DNA of 64,000 nt, from NCBI GenBank assembly GCA_902805475.1, contig CADCSX010000013.1, positions 173,756-237,755 on the forward strand. Reading direction: 5' to 3'. The translations under genes were made by a program, and so were the position numbers. A model generated the notes under the pieces. That model was not told where the DNA came from, did not search any database, and saw only the letters and a list, made by a program, of their open reading frames with translations. Below, in pieces: positions 30,001-36,844 of this stretch (positions are counted from its first letter, which is position 1; each line of letters opens with the position of its first letter). The stretch comes from Entonaema liquescens. Its lineage: Eukaryota > Ascomycota > Sordariomycetes > Xylariales > Xylariaceae.

Positions 30001-31690
30001 CTAAGTCAGCAATATGTAGGCGCAAGCTCTATATAGCTGTAAAAGAGCAACGAGTAGACGGTTCTTCAATCAAGATAAATTCATGATTGTAAGGTGTACT
30101 CTAGTCGCCGGGAAAGCCGGTTCTAGGACTAAATAAGTTAAATAGTGTTAACTATTTAAAATAATAACCCTGGATTAAAGTTACTGCAATAGCCTTAACC
30201 TAAGAGGTAAATGTTGTCATACGATTTACAAATAATATATAGTTTTATTTTAGGGGTTGTATTCATACCCTTAAGTAAATATTATTTATTTAATATGCAA
30301 TTAATATCAAATTCTGATATTAGTAAAGTAGAATTTATTTCTACTAAAAGACAATATATAAAAAGAGTATATACCACTCTGGGATGTTTAAATAAACGTC
30401 CTAATATGGAGATGTTTAATTATAAATATTCTTTTAATCAATTAAATTGATTACCTAGATTTAAATCTAGCTTAACTTTACATAAAAAAGTAGAATATCA
30501 TCCTAATTTTTTAGTATTAGAGCATATTAATAGTGGTAATCTTACAACTAGCCCTGCGCGCGCTAGCGCGCTGGGTCAGACCCCCACCCCCACAAGGGGG
30601 GAGGGGGCTAGTGAAGTTATAAATAGTGTATTACTTAATCAAAAGGTATCTATAACTCAAAAAGAATTAGAAACACTTTTAGCTCTTCCGAGTGTAAATT
30701 TTGATTTACCTATTACAGATCAAACTAATCCTGCATTATTAGGGTTAATAGGTAAACCAGGATCAAAACGTAGTAAAGCAGGAGTATACATATTTTCACA
30801 CAAGTATTCAGATAAAAAATATGTAGGTTCTAGTAATGATTTAGCTAGAAGATTTAAACAATATTTTGAAAAAAATATATTATTTAATAACAAATATACC
30901 GGTATTTTATTACCTATGATGGAAAAGGAAGAATTAAAAGCCTTTACTTTAGAAGTTACAGTTATACCTTCTTCTTACCCTAAATATTCCCATTGTTTCT
31001 TAGAACAGTATTATTTATTAAATAAAAAATTTCATCTAAATACACATAAAATAGTTAATTTTAGAGTAAATAAAGGGTTTAATATATATTTGTATGATAA
31101 AGATTGTAAAATCTTATATTATTCAAGTAACTCTTTAAATGCTTTTTGTGGAGATTTAGGTATTCATCACTCTTCATATAAAAAACATATTGCTAATAAT
31201 AGTCTTTTTTTAGATCATTTTATTATATCTAATAATCTAATACCAGAGGCAACTATATCTGATTTAACAGAATTAGAACTAAGAGAATTAATAGATGAAC
31301 ATAGAAAAACGAGTCTAAATAAAGTTCATTTATCTTACGGTAAAGCCGTTGAGGTATTAGATTCTGATACTAATACTACTAAAATCTACGATTCTTCGTA
31401 TAAAGTTGCAACTAGATTTGGTTTTAGTAGAAGTTCTTTAAGAAACTACATAGCTAGTGGGAAACCTTATAAAAATCGTTATATATTTAAGTATACTAAT
31501 AACAAAAATGATTAGGTTTAAGTTGCAGAACGACCCAGGTAGATTAAACCAAGTCTCTGTTTTCCTTAGTAGAGAAGGAGTATTTTACGGACAATGTAGC
31601 GAGATTTGCGGAATTTTACATAGCTCAATGCCTATTGTAATAGAATCAGTAAGTTTAGAAAAGTTTTTAGTATGGCTGGATCAGCAGTAA
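21071..31690 (+). CDS. cox2: Cytochrome c oxidase subunit 2 (six exons)
   Basis: CuA-bearing subunit of complex IV. Exons 21071-21154, 22618-22644, 24542-24661, 25941-26069, 29589-29823 and 31533-31690 give 250 residues. Landmarks: LDVPTPWGIYFQDSATP, QMEGLVELH, DNIMYYLVMILFAVAWI, TLIELIWTITPAV, LAEG/HQWYWSYQYPDF. The CuA ligands lie in VIHSYASPSLGIKCDA / CSEICGILHSSMP (Cys-x3-Cys, Glu, His, Met and the upstream His). The segment SYASPSLG is unusual where SFAVPSLG is common. All five introns are group I with HE ORFs. A remnant of another 3' exon follows at 32497. Confidence 0.95.
21293..22507 (+). CDS. LAGLIDADG homing endonuclease, cox2 intron 1
   Basis: In frame with cox2 exon 1; the ATG at 21293 gives about 404 residues in code 4. 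Motif 1 FFSGFTDAEGSFVLSI (near residue 86) and motif 2 WLAGFTSGEGSFRVKI (near residue 245), with HLTPEGLRKI and HYTKEGLDKI closing the halves. The natural end near NMNIGRV is followed by a type B GC block (22428-22480) that now supplies the last 25-30 codons, including a TGA read as Trp, until TAA at 22505. The endonuclease core is intact. Confidence 0.88.
22428..22495. repeat. Type B GC block at C-terminus of HE
   Basis: CCCCTCCTTCCTCCTCAACT then AGCTGAGGAGGCGGAGGGG, followed by GCTTCGCGGCTTCGCC. It extends the reading frame of the cox2 intron 1 endonuclease. Confidence 0.87.
23413..23463. repeat. GC element CGCTGGAGTAGCTTCGCTAA, copy 1
   Basis: CTCCGGCCTAATGAAATTAG then CAAGCGCTGGAGTAGC. 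The first half recurs at 33828-33877 in an intergenic region. Confidence 0.85.
23535..23581. repeat. Short type D GC element
   Basis: CGTTCCTGCGCAGACCTTCG, GTCTGCGCTGGACTGCTTCG, CTGTAG. Shares the CTGCGCAG and GGACTGCTNCGCTGTAG ends with the longer type D copies. Confidence 0.82.
23986..24043. repeat. Type A hairpin with GAGCGAAGCTC lead
   Basis: CTGAGCGAAGCTCCCCCCCC, GCAAGCTTTAGCTTCGCT, an extra TAGCTTCGCT, AGGGGGGGG, inside the HE pseudogene. Confidence 0.88.
24189..24232. repeat. Type B palindrome inserted in frame
   Basis: Same 44-bp palindrome as 12725 and 13207; read as NPLLPPQLVEEEGGD within the HE frame. Confidence 0.92.
24671..25558 (+). CDS. GIY-YIG homing endonuclease, cox2 intron 3
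   Basis: In frame with exon 3; the ATG at 24671 gives about 295 residues, with TGA at 24866 and 25208 as Trp. The catalytic domain shows SGIYLWTNKITGDIYVGQ (GIY-x-YVG), then ALIKYGYSNFSLTILEYC and the Glu of REQFYLDNLGPVYNIL. Three NUMOD3 repeats follow (GKTFSEETKQRMS, GKTHSEETKNLMR, GRKHSEDTKLKMS), then a NUMOD1 tail ending in KDRYKFSTK. No break. A typical intact intron-homing enzyme. Confidence 0.92.
25653..25727. repeat. CTAG twin-hairpin element, variant copy
   Basis: CTAGCCCCGCGCGCTGCGCG and GGGGTCAGACCCCCC as in the others, but the second hairpin stem is AGCTTCGCTAGCTTCGCTCA instead of the AT-rich CTCGTATA stem. It lies in the core region of cox2 intron 3. Confidence 0.85.
26070..26390 (+). 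pseudogene. N-terminal fragment of a LAGLIDADG_2 endonuclease
   Basis: In frame with cox2 exon 4. NFQICTFHTRIKAGSRIGPD and QDVISIIIGSLLGSGGKASL match the start of the family (KRIGPHNxDVISxxxGSLLG). It ends in stops near 26380, where a different HE begins. It is probably the N-terminus of the gene whose relative resumes at 27355. Confidence 0.75.
26659..26698. repeat. GC element, type E, copy 2
   Basis: CTGCGCTTCTGGGCGAAGCC then CTGAGGAGGAAAAC, identical to 16066-16100, here after CCGAAGGCCTCCTTCGG. Confidence 0.88.
27104..27167. repeat. CTAG twin-hairpin element, in-frame 60-bp insertion
   Basis: CTAGCCCCGCGCGCTGCGCG, GGGGTCAGACCCCCTCTCGT, ATATATATACGAGAGGGGG, CTAG. CTAG starts are exactly 60 bp apart. 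Read in the HE frame it adds SPARCARGQTPSRIYIREGA without a stop. Confidence 0.93.
27355..28184 (+). pseudogene. LAGLIDADG_2 endonuclease, cox2 intron 4
   Basis: KAGKRIGPHNIDVLSVILES then LLGNNGR, EGTRICYRQSSIHKEYLFGL and FNTFTFRSFNWIHEMFYHKG; a frame break occurs in AAAAAAGTTATAAAACC (27867). It resumes as PVIENYITPLSLAIWMSS, without the usual second motif, and ends RLITILANRFGLICYSFQE...SIIKPYL. The first motif carries N in place of the usual D and the second is lost, so activity is unlikely. Confidence 0.78.
28535..28715 (+). pseudogene. C-terminal fragment of another LAGLIDADG_2 endonuclease
   Basis: LLVKILKNKFNLDCTIQLLK, SYCIYIKSSSIPALR-stop-NLLPYIHSSMKYKLGL is the classic end of the family. 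A single stop codon breaks it. It may be the displaced tail of the 26070 fragment. Confidence 0.75.
28857..28940. repeat. Type B GC block in cox2 intron 4
   Basis: CTGGCGAAGCACCCCTCCGC, CTCCTCAACTAGTTGAGGAG, GCGGAGGGGTGCTTCGC, followed by repeated GGCTTCGC. A variant with CGC replacing TTC in the stem. Confidence 0.88.
29230..29574 (+). CDS. Unrecognised ORF between intron core and cox2 exon 5
   Basis: 114 residues in code 4 (TGA at 29312 read as Trp), open about 25 codons further upstream. It contains RLPSFNELVASLDPNWSKDQ, IIKLEKQFQFNKISVKHIY and LQDRQLLVDLYLGSGDSSYM. No LAGLIDADG, GIY-YIG or HNH motif is visible. Its place, after the apparent group I core and just before the 3' splice site, is odd. 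It could be the remains of another HE with an unusual motif or an insertion. Function unknown. Confidence 0.45.
30211..31515 (+). CDS. GIY-YIG endonuclease with in-frame GC insertion, cox2 intron 5
   Basis: 434 residues in code 4 (TGA at 30448 as Trp). GIY-YIG signature SKAGVYIFSHKYSDKKYVGS (near residue 190), then NDLARRFKQYF, and YSHCFLEQYYLLNKKFHLNT containing the expected Glu. The C-terminal part has two NUMOD1-like segments (LYDKDCKILYYSSNSLNAFC and VLDSDTNTTKIYDSSYKVAT). A CTAG element adds 20 residues near residue 113 without disturbing the frame. The first 100 residues match no domain I know. Probably still translatable. Confidence 0.86.
30548..30611. repeat. CTAG twin-hairpin element, in-frame 60-bp insertion
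   Basis: CTAGCCCTGCGCGCGCTAGC, GCGCTGGGTCAGACCCCCAC, CCCCACAAGGGGGGAGGGGG, CTAG. CTAG starts are exactly 60 bp apart despite changed stems. Located in the GIY-YIG ORF of cox2 intron 5. Confidence 0.9.
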
Positions 31691-32490
31691 CTACGGGTAA
31701 GCCATCCCTACCTTATACTGGGGATGGCTTACCCATAGCAGAAGTTTGTGCGCCTTTTAATGAAGGATACGCCGTAAAAAAAGACAATTTATTAGATGGA
31801 TCCTTATATAAAAGTCGTTGTCCTAATATTGTAGATTTACTTTGTAAAATAGGATTCTTAGACGTTATTATTAACTCTAAAAATTATATTTATTGTCCTT
31901 CTTATTTTCAAGAAGTTTCTATAAAGTTACCCTCTTTACCCTTTTCTTTTAGTAAAGTAGACACCACATATTGAATATATCCTAAAAATGCATTAGTAGG
32001 TAGTATAGAATGATTTTACCCTTCCGAGAATATTTTTTCTATATATCCTATGATTCCAGATGATATAGCCGTTTACGATACTAGTTATTCTACAATGCCT
32101 ATGCTTTCAGATGATTTAGCTACTTCAATAGCGGTTAGAGAGGAATTATTATGAAGTAGGATAATACCAGATTTAAGATCAGAATTAAGAATAGATCATG
32201 TACAAGCAAGAAGTCTAAATGTATTAGTTGAAATTTTAGAAAGACATAGAAGTCAACACCCTTCATATGGAGCATTATATGATGTATTTACAGAATATCT
32301 TAGATCTTATAATAATTCACGTAGATTATTAACAAATGCTACAAATGAATTGGTATCATTACGTCCATTATTGGAACATAATGGTAATTTAATGGAAGCA
32401 GCAGGATTTTTAGAAAGCGAGTCTATTAGTAGTTATGAAAGCGAGTTTAGTAGCAGCTATGAAAGCGAGTCTAATTCCACTGACGTATAA
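31672..32490 (+). CDS. Unrecognised 272-residue ORF overlapping the cox2 end
   Basis: It starts at an ATG 16 bases before the cox2 stop, in another frame, and runs to TAA at 32488 reading several TGA as Trp, so it uses the mitochondrial code. The C-terminal half is helix-rich and charged (DLRSELRIDHVQARSLNVLV, LERHRSQHPSYGALYDVF); it ends in serine/glutamate repeats (SYESEFSSSYESESNSTDV). No membrane segment and no family I recognise. It lies exactly between the present cox2 3' exon and a remnant of another one, so it may have arrived with intron 5. Confidence 0.55.
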
Positions 32491-32496
32491 GGAATT

Positions 32497-32660
32497 AATG
32501 CATATCCTGGTAGATTAAACCAAGTCTCTGTTTTTGTTAATAGAGAAGGAGTATTTTATGAACTGTAGCGAGATATTAGTGGTATTTATTTTTTTTCAAT
32601 TATATCATAGTATTATGGTATATAGTATGTTAAGAGTATTTCTATTGGAAATACCTGTTT
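32497..32660 (+). pseudogene. cox2: Remnant of a second cox2 3' exon
   Basis: Reads NAYPGRLNQVSVFVNREGVF-Y and then a damaged TGTAGCGAGAT block, paralleling the functional exon at 31533 (PGRLNQVSVFLSREGVFYGQ). VFVNRE is closer to the usual cox2 sequence than the VFLSRE of the present exon. One or more indels follow and the similarity fades near CATAGTATTATGG. It is likely the ancestral exon displaced when intron 5 arrived with its own exon. Confidence 0.8.
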
Positions 32661-33560
32661 TAATAGGGATTCTCACATTTATATACAAATTCTTTTCTAT
32701 ATATAGAGTTTTCTTTAAATTAGATACATATTTTTGCACAATAAAAATTCTATAAAAATAATTTAGTATTTATAATATATATATATACTAGGTTTATTAT
32801 ATATAAGTTCTATTTGCTTTGATTCACCACCTAACTGGTTAAATCCCTACAATATAGTTGTAATAATTACTGAGGGTTTTTAACTATAGCCTTATCTTTA
32901 AGACGGTATGTGGATTGACTATTTAAATTTAATTCTAATGATTTAGTTATGTTTAAATAGAATTGTATATATTAATCTTTTGTGATTAATAGTTGGTCTT
33001 GTAGTATTTATTTATTATTATATAACATTATCTTGAAATCAAGCTTTAGTTATTTCGTAAAAGTTTTTGTTCTTTATCTTAATAAGGTTTACTATAATAA
33101 ATATTTTTATAGGTACTAAATTAAGTCTTATTGATAAGTTTATAAGTTATATTTAAATATTAATTTTTCTAACAATTTTTACTATGATTTTTAATATTAT
33201 AAGTTCATCCTTATTAACTACTGTAGGGTTGTAGTGGTTGGTGTTTATGTATGATATCCCAAGTTTATGGAATGAGCAGAATTATGGAATATGTTATATG
33301 GAACGTGGTTCTCCACAAACTATTAGAGCAAGGGTAACCCTAACCCTGGAGATGGTAAGCTTAATCAAGGTGTGGTAGCACCAGGAGGCCACCATGATTA
33401 TGAAAATGATGGCGAATTAGCTAATGATCTGATGCGTTTACATCTAGCACAGGATATTTATAGAGCATATTGTAGTGTGGAAGAGGTGTACCGACTATGT
33501 GGTATTATAGGAAGGCGACCTTAAAATCTCTTCCATAATACTGGTAATGGCCAAACAGAT

Positions 33561-33623
33561 CTAGACCCGCGCGCTGCGCGCGGGGTCAGACCCCCTCTCG
33601 TATATATATACGAGAGGGGCTAG
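33561..33623. repeat. CTAG twin-hairpin element, intergenic copy
   Basis: CTAGACCCGCGCGCTGCGCG, CGGGGTCAGACCCCCTCTCG, TATATATATACGAGAGGGG, CTAG; one base shorter than the in-frame copies. Confidence 0.92.
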
Positions 33624-33827
33624 ATGGATATAATAAATCTAATTTTATATTCCTTAAATAGTGTATTAAGGATAACATGAGGCCATGATTTTTGTAGCTA
33701 CAACTAAACACTTACCGGATATTCCACGTAGATAATTAACAGATTCAGGTATAAGGGTTGGTGAGCATGATTTGTTATTAAAAAGCTAACTCTGTAAAAT
33801 TTACAGTAGTAACAAGAAATAATGATC

Positions 33828-33926
33828 AAATCTCCGGCCTAATGAAATTAGCAAGCGCTGGATCTGCTGCGCTGAGAAACTGGAATGGTTGCTGCCTGCG
33901 CTTCTGGGCGAAGCCCTGAGGAGGAA
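33828..33926. repeat. Adjacent copies of two GC elements
   Basis: CTCCGGCCTAATGAAATTAG (as at 23416) followed by GCTGCGCTGAGAAAC, then type E CTGCGCTTCTGGGCGAAGCC (as at 16066 and 26666). Confidence 0.85.
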
Positions 33927-34096
33927 ACTGCGTATTATTGTACAGCTCTACCCTTCGGGTCGGAGGATATATAATAAAAACATATATTAGTAAGTATTAT
34001 CTAAATGCATTTTCTTTAAATATTAATATATGGTAATTAAATATTATTATGCTTAAGGACCCATTGTACCCTATCTATCTTAAGATAGATAGGGTT

Positions 34097-34169
34097 AGAG
34101 GTGTTAGTTTAAAGGTAAAGCCTAGTATTACGGCTACTAAGATATAAGTTCAAGTCTTATACGCCTCTG
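34097..34169 (+). tRNA. trnR: tRNA-Arg (anticodon ACG)
   Basis: Acceptor AGAGGTG / CGCCTCT, anticodon stem TAGTA/TACTA around TTACGGC giving ACG, T arm AAGTTCAAGTCTT. Lies just upstream of the duplicated nad3-atp9 block. Confidence 0.92.
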
Positions 34170-34246
34170 CTTATATATGAGCTCATACTAGGGATATTCT
34201 CTGTGATATACTCATATATAAGTATCTAGAATAAAAATTCTAGATG

Positions 34247-34641
34247 TTGTTTGTATTATAGCTGTTTTATTTTTATCTTTAAATTTTTTCTTAGCCCCTC
34301 GTAACCCGTATTATGAAAAAATCTCGGCTTTTGAGTGTGGATTTCATTCTTTCCTTCAAACTAGATTACCTTTTAATATTTCTTTCTTTATCTATGCTAT
34401 TGTTTTCTTGCTGTTTGATTTAGAGATTTTATTACTTTATCCTTTTTCAGTTAGTGCTTATAATAACGATATTTATGGGTTAATAGTTATGTTAATTTTT
34501 TCTATTGTTATCACTATCGGATTTGTTTTCGAGTTAGGAAAGGGAGCGTTAAAAATATCTAACCAACAGCTAGATAATTTTTCATCAGATAAAAGATCAA
34601 TAAATAGCCTTAATTATCTAGGAAATTTAACATCTAGATAG
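34247..34641 (+). pseudogene. nad3: 5'-truncated second copy of nad3
   Basis: Bases match 18809-19203 at a constant offset of 15438 with no indel, starting nine codons into nad3. The ATG is gone; the frame stays open to ATA at 34231, so translation from a rare start is conceivable but unlikely. Start of a duplicated segment that also includes the spacer and atp9. Confidence 0.92.
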
Positions 34642-34697
34642 TATACTTGAAAACTAGACAGTAAAAGATTCTATTTCGTTTCTGGGGTAAATTAATC

Positions 34698-34787
34698 CTG
34701 CGCAGGCTTCTGAGCGAAGCTCCCCCGCAAGCTTTAGCTTCGCTAGGAGGGAGCTTCAGGAGGCCTAACAGGACTGCTACGCTGTAT
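34698..34787. repeat. Type D GC element, duplicated copy with short runs
   Basis: Same as 19258-19365 but with five C instead of eleven and shortened G run, and missing one GAGCTTCGCTC arm. A direct view of contraction after duplication. Confidence 0.87.
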
Positions 34788-34916
34788 ATAATTAAATATT
34801 CTTTTTCCTTAAAGGTATACCTTTTATAAAAAACTTGCTTATTTTTTTAGTTAAAGATTTATTAATCTATATATATTTTTTTTATATATAAACGTTATAT
34901 CAATGATAATTTTGGA

Positions 34917-35662
34917 ATGATACAGGCTGCAAGGATAATAGGTTTAGCTACTACAGGTTTAATAGGAGCAAGAGTTGGAATCGGTGTAGTATTTGGTGCT
35001 TTAATCCTAGGAGTAGCTAGAAACCCTACCTTAAGAGGTCCATTATTTTCATATGCTATTTTAGGGTTTGCTTTCAGTGAAGCTACTGGATTATTTGCAT
35101 TAATCGTAGTATTTGGTGCATTAATCGTAGTATTTGGTGCTTTAATCTTAGGAGTAGCTAGAAACCCTACCTTAAGAGGTCCATTATTTTCAGATTTACA
35201 TCTTAGGGTTTGCTCACTTTTTTTGCATAGTGAGTTAGGGTTAATAATTTTTACTTTTTTTTTAGCTTATTACTTTCCTATAATAGGTAATAGTAGTCAC
35301 AATATCTTTAATTTATTAAGTTATATTTTTATTGCTTCAGGTGTAGGTTGTATTATTTCTAAGAGCAGTTATTTGGATCTATTTAAATTATTACTTATTA
35401 GTTTTAAAAATGGTTTGTTTAGTTTCTTAAATATAAAAAATCTAAAAAATAGATTAATCTATTTAATTCTAATAATCCCCGTATTATTTACTATCTTTGG
35501 GGATTATATATATTTAATGTTAAACTTTGGATTAATCTTTAATAACGTAAAATTGTTACTATATTTTATGGGAAATGGAAATGATAAGTTTTTAATAAAA
35601 ATATGAGAGAGTTTATTTTATATTCTATCTTGTGATATTATTATATTATTATTATTTTTTTA
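34917..35662 (+). pseudogene. atp9: Chimeric atp9 copy fused to a hydrophobic tail
   Basis: Starts like atp9 but lacks two residues (IIGLATTG for IIGTGLATTG) and has R for the second A of GAGVG. After SEATGLFAL it repeats VVFGALIVVFGALILGVARN and PTLRGPLF, then runs into a foreign hydrophobic region of at least three membrane-like segments (SELGLIIFTFFLAYYFPII, RLIYLILIIPVLFTIFGDYI, FGLIFNNVKLLLYFMG) to TAA at 35660, with TGA at 35604 as Trp. As a c-ring subunit it would be non-functional. The tail may belong to the decayed gene that follows. Confidence 0.82.
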
Positions 35663-36404
35663 AGGATTGTCCGTTCTTATTAACTGACGGATCCTCTGGT
35701 TCAGAAAATGGTAATTCTAATACTAATGAGTTAAATTCCAATTCTAATAGTTCAAACCCTAATTTAAATCCTAATAATCCTGATTTTATTTATGCAAGTG
35801 AATCAAGTCAAAATGATGAAGGTTTTATTAATGTGTCAACAACACTTCCCGATATTGAGGGTGAACTTCCCATTATTCATACTGATAGATTAATCATTAG
35901 AGCTCCAGCACATACAGATCTTGATGCTTACTATTCTCTTAGATCTCAACCTGAGGCTATGACGGACTCAGGAAGTGGTAGACCGGATGCCAATATAAGT
36001 AAAACCCTAAATAAACTTGAACGTCTTATTAATAGGGATAAGGGCAGCGTATATTTTTTGTTTTCCTAAAAACTCTGACGGTTCAGAAGGAGATTTTATA
36101 GGAGATGGTGGAGTTCATAACTTTAAGTCAGATAGCACAGGATGACCAGAATTTGGCTATAAATTCAAAAAAATTTTGAGGCCAAGGGTACGGTACTGAG
36201 TTTGGAAAGGCTTTTATGGATTTTTGAGGTAATCTTCCGCGTAAAAATGTAGAAATACCAGTTGCTCCTTCGTCTATTGATAATCATGATGGTTTGCAAG
36301 TCATAGAACGATTGACTGCTTATACTAGAAATGAAAACCTAGCTAGTCAAAATGTATTAAGAAAACTGGGGTTTAAATCCTTTGAAGGATTAAAAATGGG
36401 TTAA
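35632..36404 (+). pseudogene. Decayed GNAT acetyltransferase in mitochondrial code
   Basis: An Asn/Ser-rich linker (GSENGNSNTNELNSNSNSS) leads to ELPIIHTDRLIIRAPAHTDL and YYSLRSQPEAMTDSGSGRPD, typical of the RimJ-like GNAT fold. Two frame changes follow (near 36060 and 36165). After the second comes the acetyl-CoA loop FWGQGYGTEFGKAFMDFWGN and a normal end SQNVLRKLGFKSFEGLKMG. The Trp codons in that block are TGA. The nuclear-style GNAT at 56766 has the matching KEFWGQGYGTEAVKAFMQFW with TGG. A GNAT gene thus lived in this genome long enough to adopt the mitochondrial code and then decayed. Confidence 0.85.
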
Positions 36405-36844
36405 TTAATTGACGTAAATTATTCTAGATCTATATTATTTATAGTCTTTCCAGGTTAAATCTTCCTATTACCTTCCCCGCAAGCTTTAGCATCGCTAGGG
36501 GGAAGAAGATAAGGGCCATATATCTATACAATTATTTAATATTTGTTATATAGGTGTGTTAATTTAATGGTAGAATAAAGAAGTTGATATTTTTTAGTTC
36601 GAGTCTTATAGACTTGTTTAGTTTAATCCTGCGCAGGCCTCCTGATGAAGTCCCCCGCAAGCTTTAGCTTCGCTAGGGGGTGGGGGAGGGTTTATATAGG
36701 AGGCCTAGCTGGACTGCTACGCTGTAGATAAAATAAAGGTAAATTTTTCATCCTCGAAAGAGGTTAGTTCGAATGTATCACACTCTCTCCTATATTGAAA
36801 AATAAGGGTGTTTATACAACAATTTAAATATTAATAAATATACA
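36405..36844. other. Spacer upstream of nad4L
   Basis: Contains a type A hairpin (36474-36505), a tRNA-like stretch near 36553 that I could not fold properly, a type D element (36628-36735), and AT-rich leader of nad4L. Confidence 0.6.
36628..36735. repeat. Type D GC element, third long copy
   Basis: CCTGCGCAGGCCTCCTGATG, type A core GCAAGCTTTAGCTTCGCTAG in the middle, and GGCCTAGCTGGACTGCTACG at the end. Confidence 0.85.

Larger units (their letters stand above)
29824..31532 (+). mobile_element. Group I intron 5 of cox2
   Basis: 1709 bp between GATGCAT and ACCCAGGTAGATT, ending in G. Core: AACTCCGGGAAGCCCTAAAA (29874), GATCGCGGATCTAAGTC (29992), AGAGCAACGAGTAGACGG (30044), AAGGTGTACTCTAGTCGC (30090). 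A GIY-YIG ORF follows the core and reaches nearly to the 3' splice site. Confidence 0.88.
32661..34096. other. Long spacer with decayed coding-like patches
   Basis: Mostly AT-rich. The patch 33330-33530 translates as GNPNPGDGKLNQGVVAPGGH and LANDLMRLHLAQDIYRAYCS without a start. 33560-33623 is a CTAG twin hairpin; 33680-33790 has another short coding-like patch (IFVATTKHLPDIPR). GC elements at 33828-33926 duplicate those of cox2 introns and the nad2 reverse transcriptase. Nothing here is an intact gene. Confidence 0.5.

Noticed and set aside
34231..34641. Functional second nad3 with an ATA start
   Set aside because: It lacks the first nine codons of nad3, and the complete gene exists at 18781; treated as a truncated duplicate.
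36553..36622. tRNA-like stretch (GGTGTGTTAATTTAATGGTAG ... GTTCGAGTCTTATAG)
   Set aside because: D-loop-like and T-loop-like sequences are present, but the acceptor and anticodon stems do not pair acceptably; at best a tRNA remnant.
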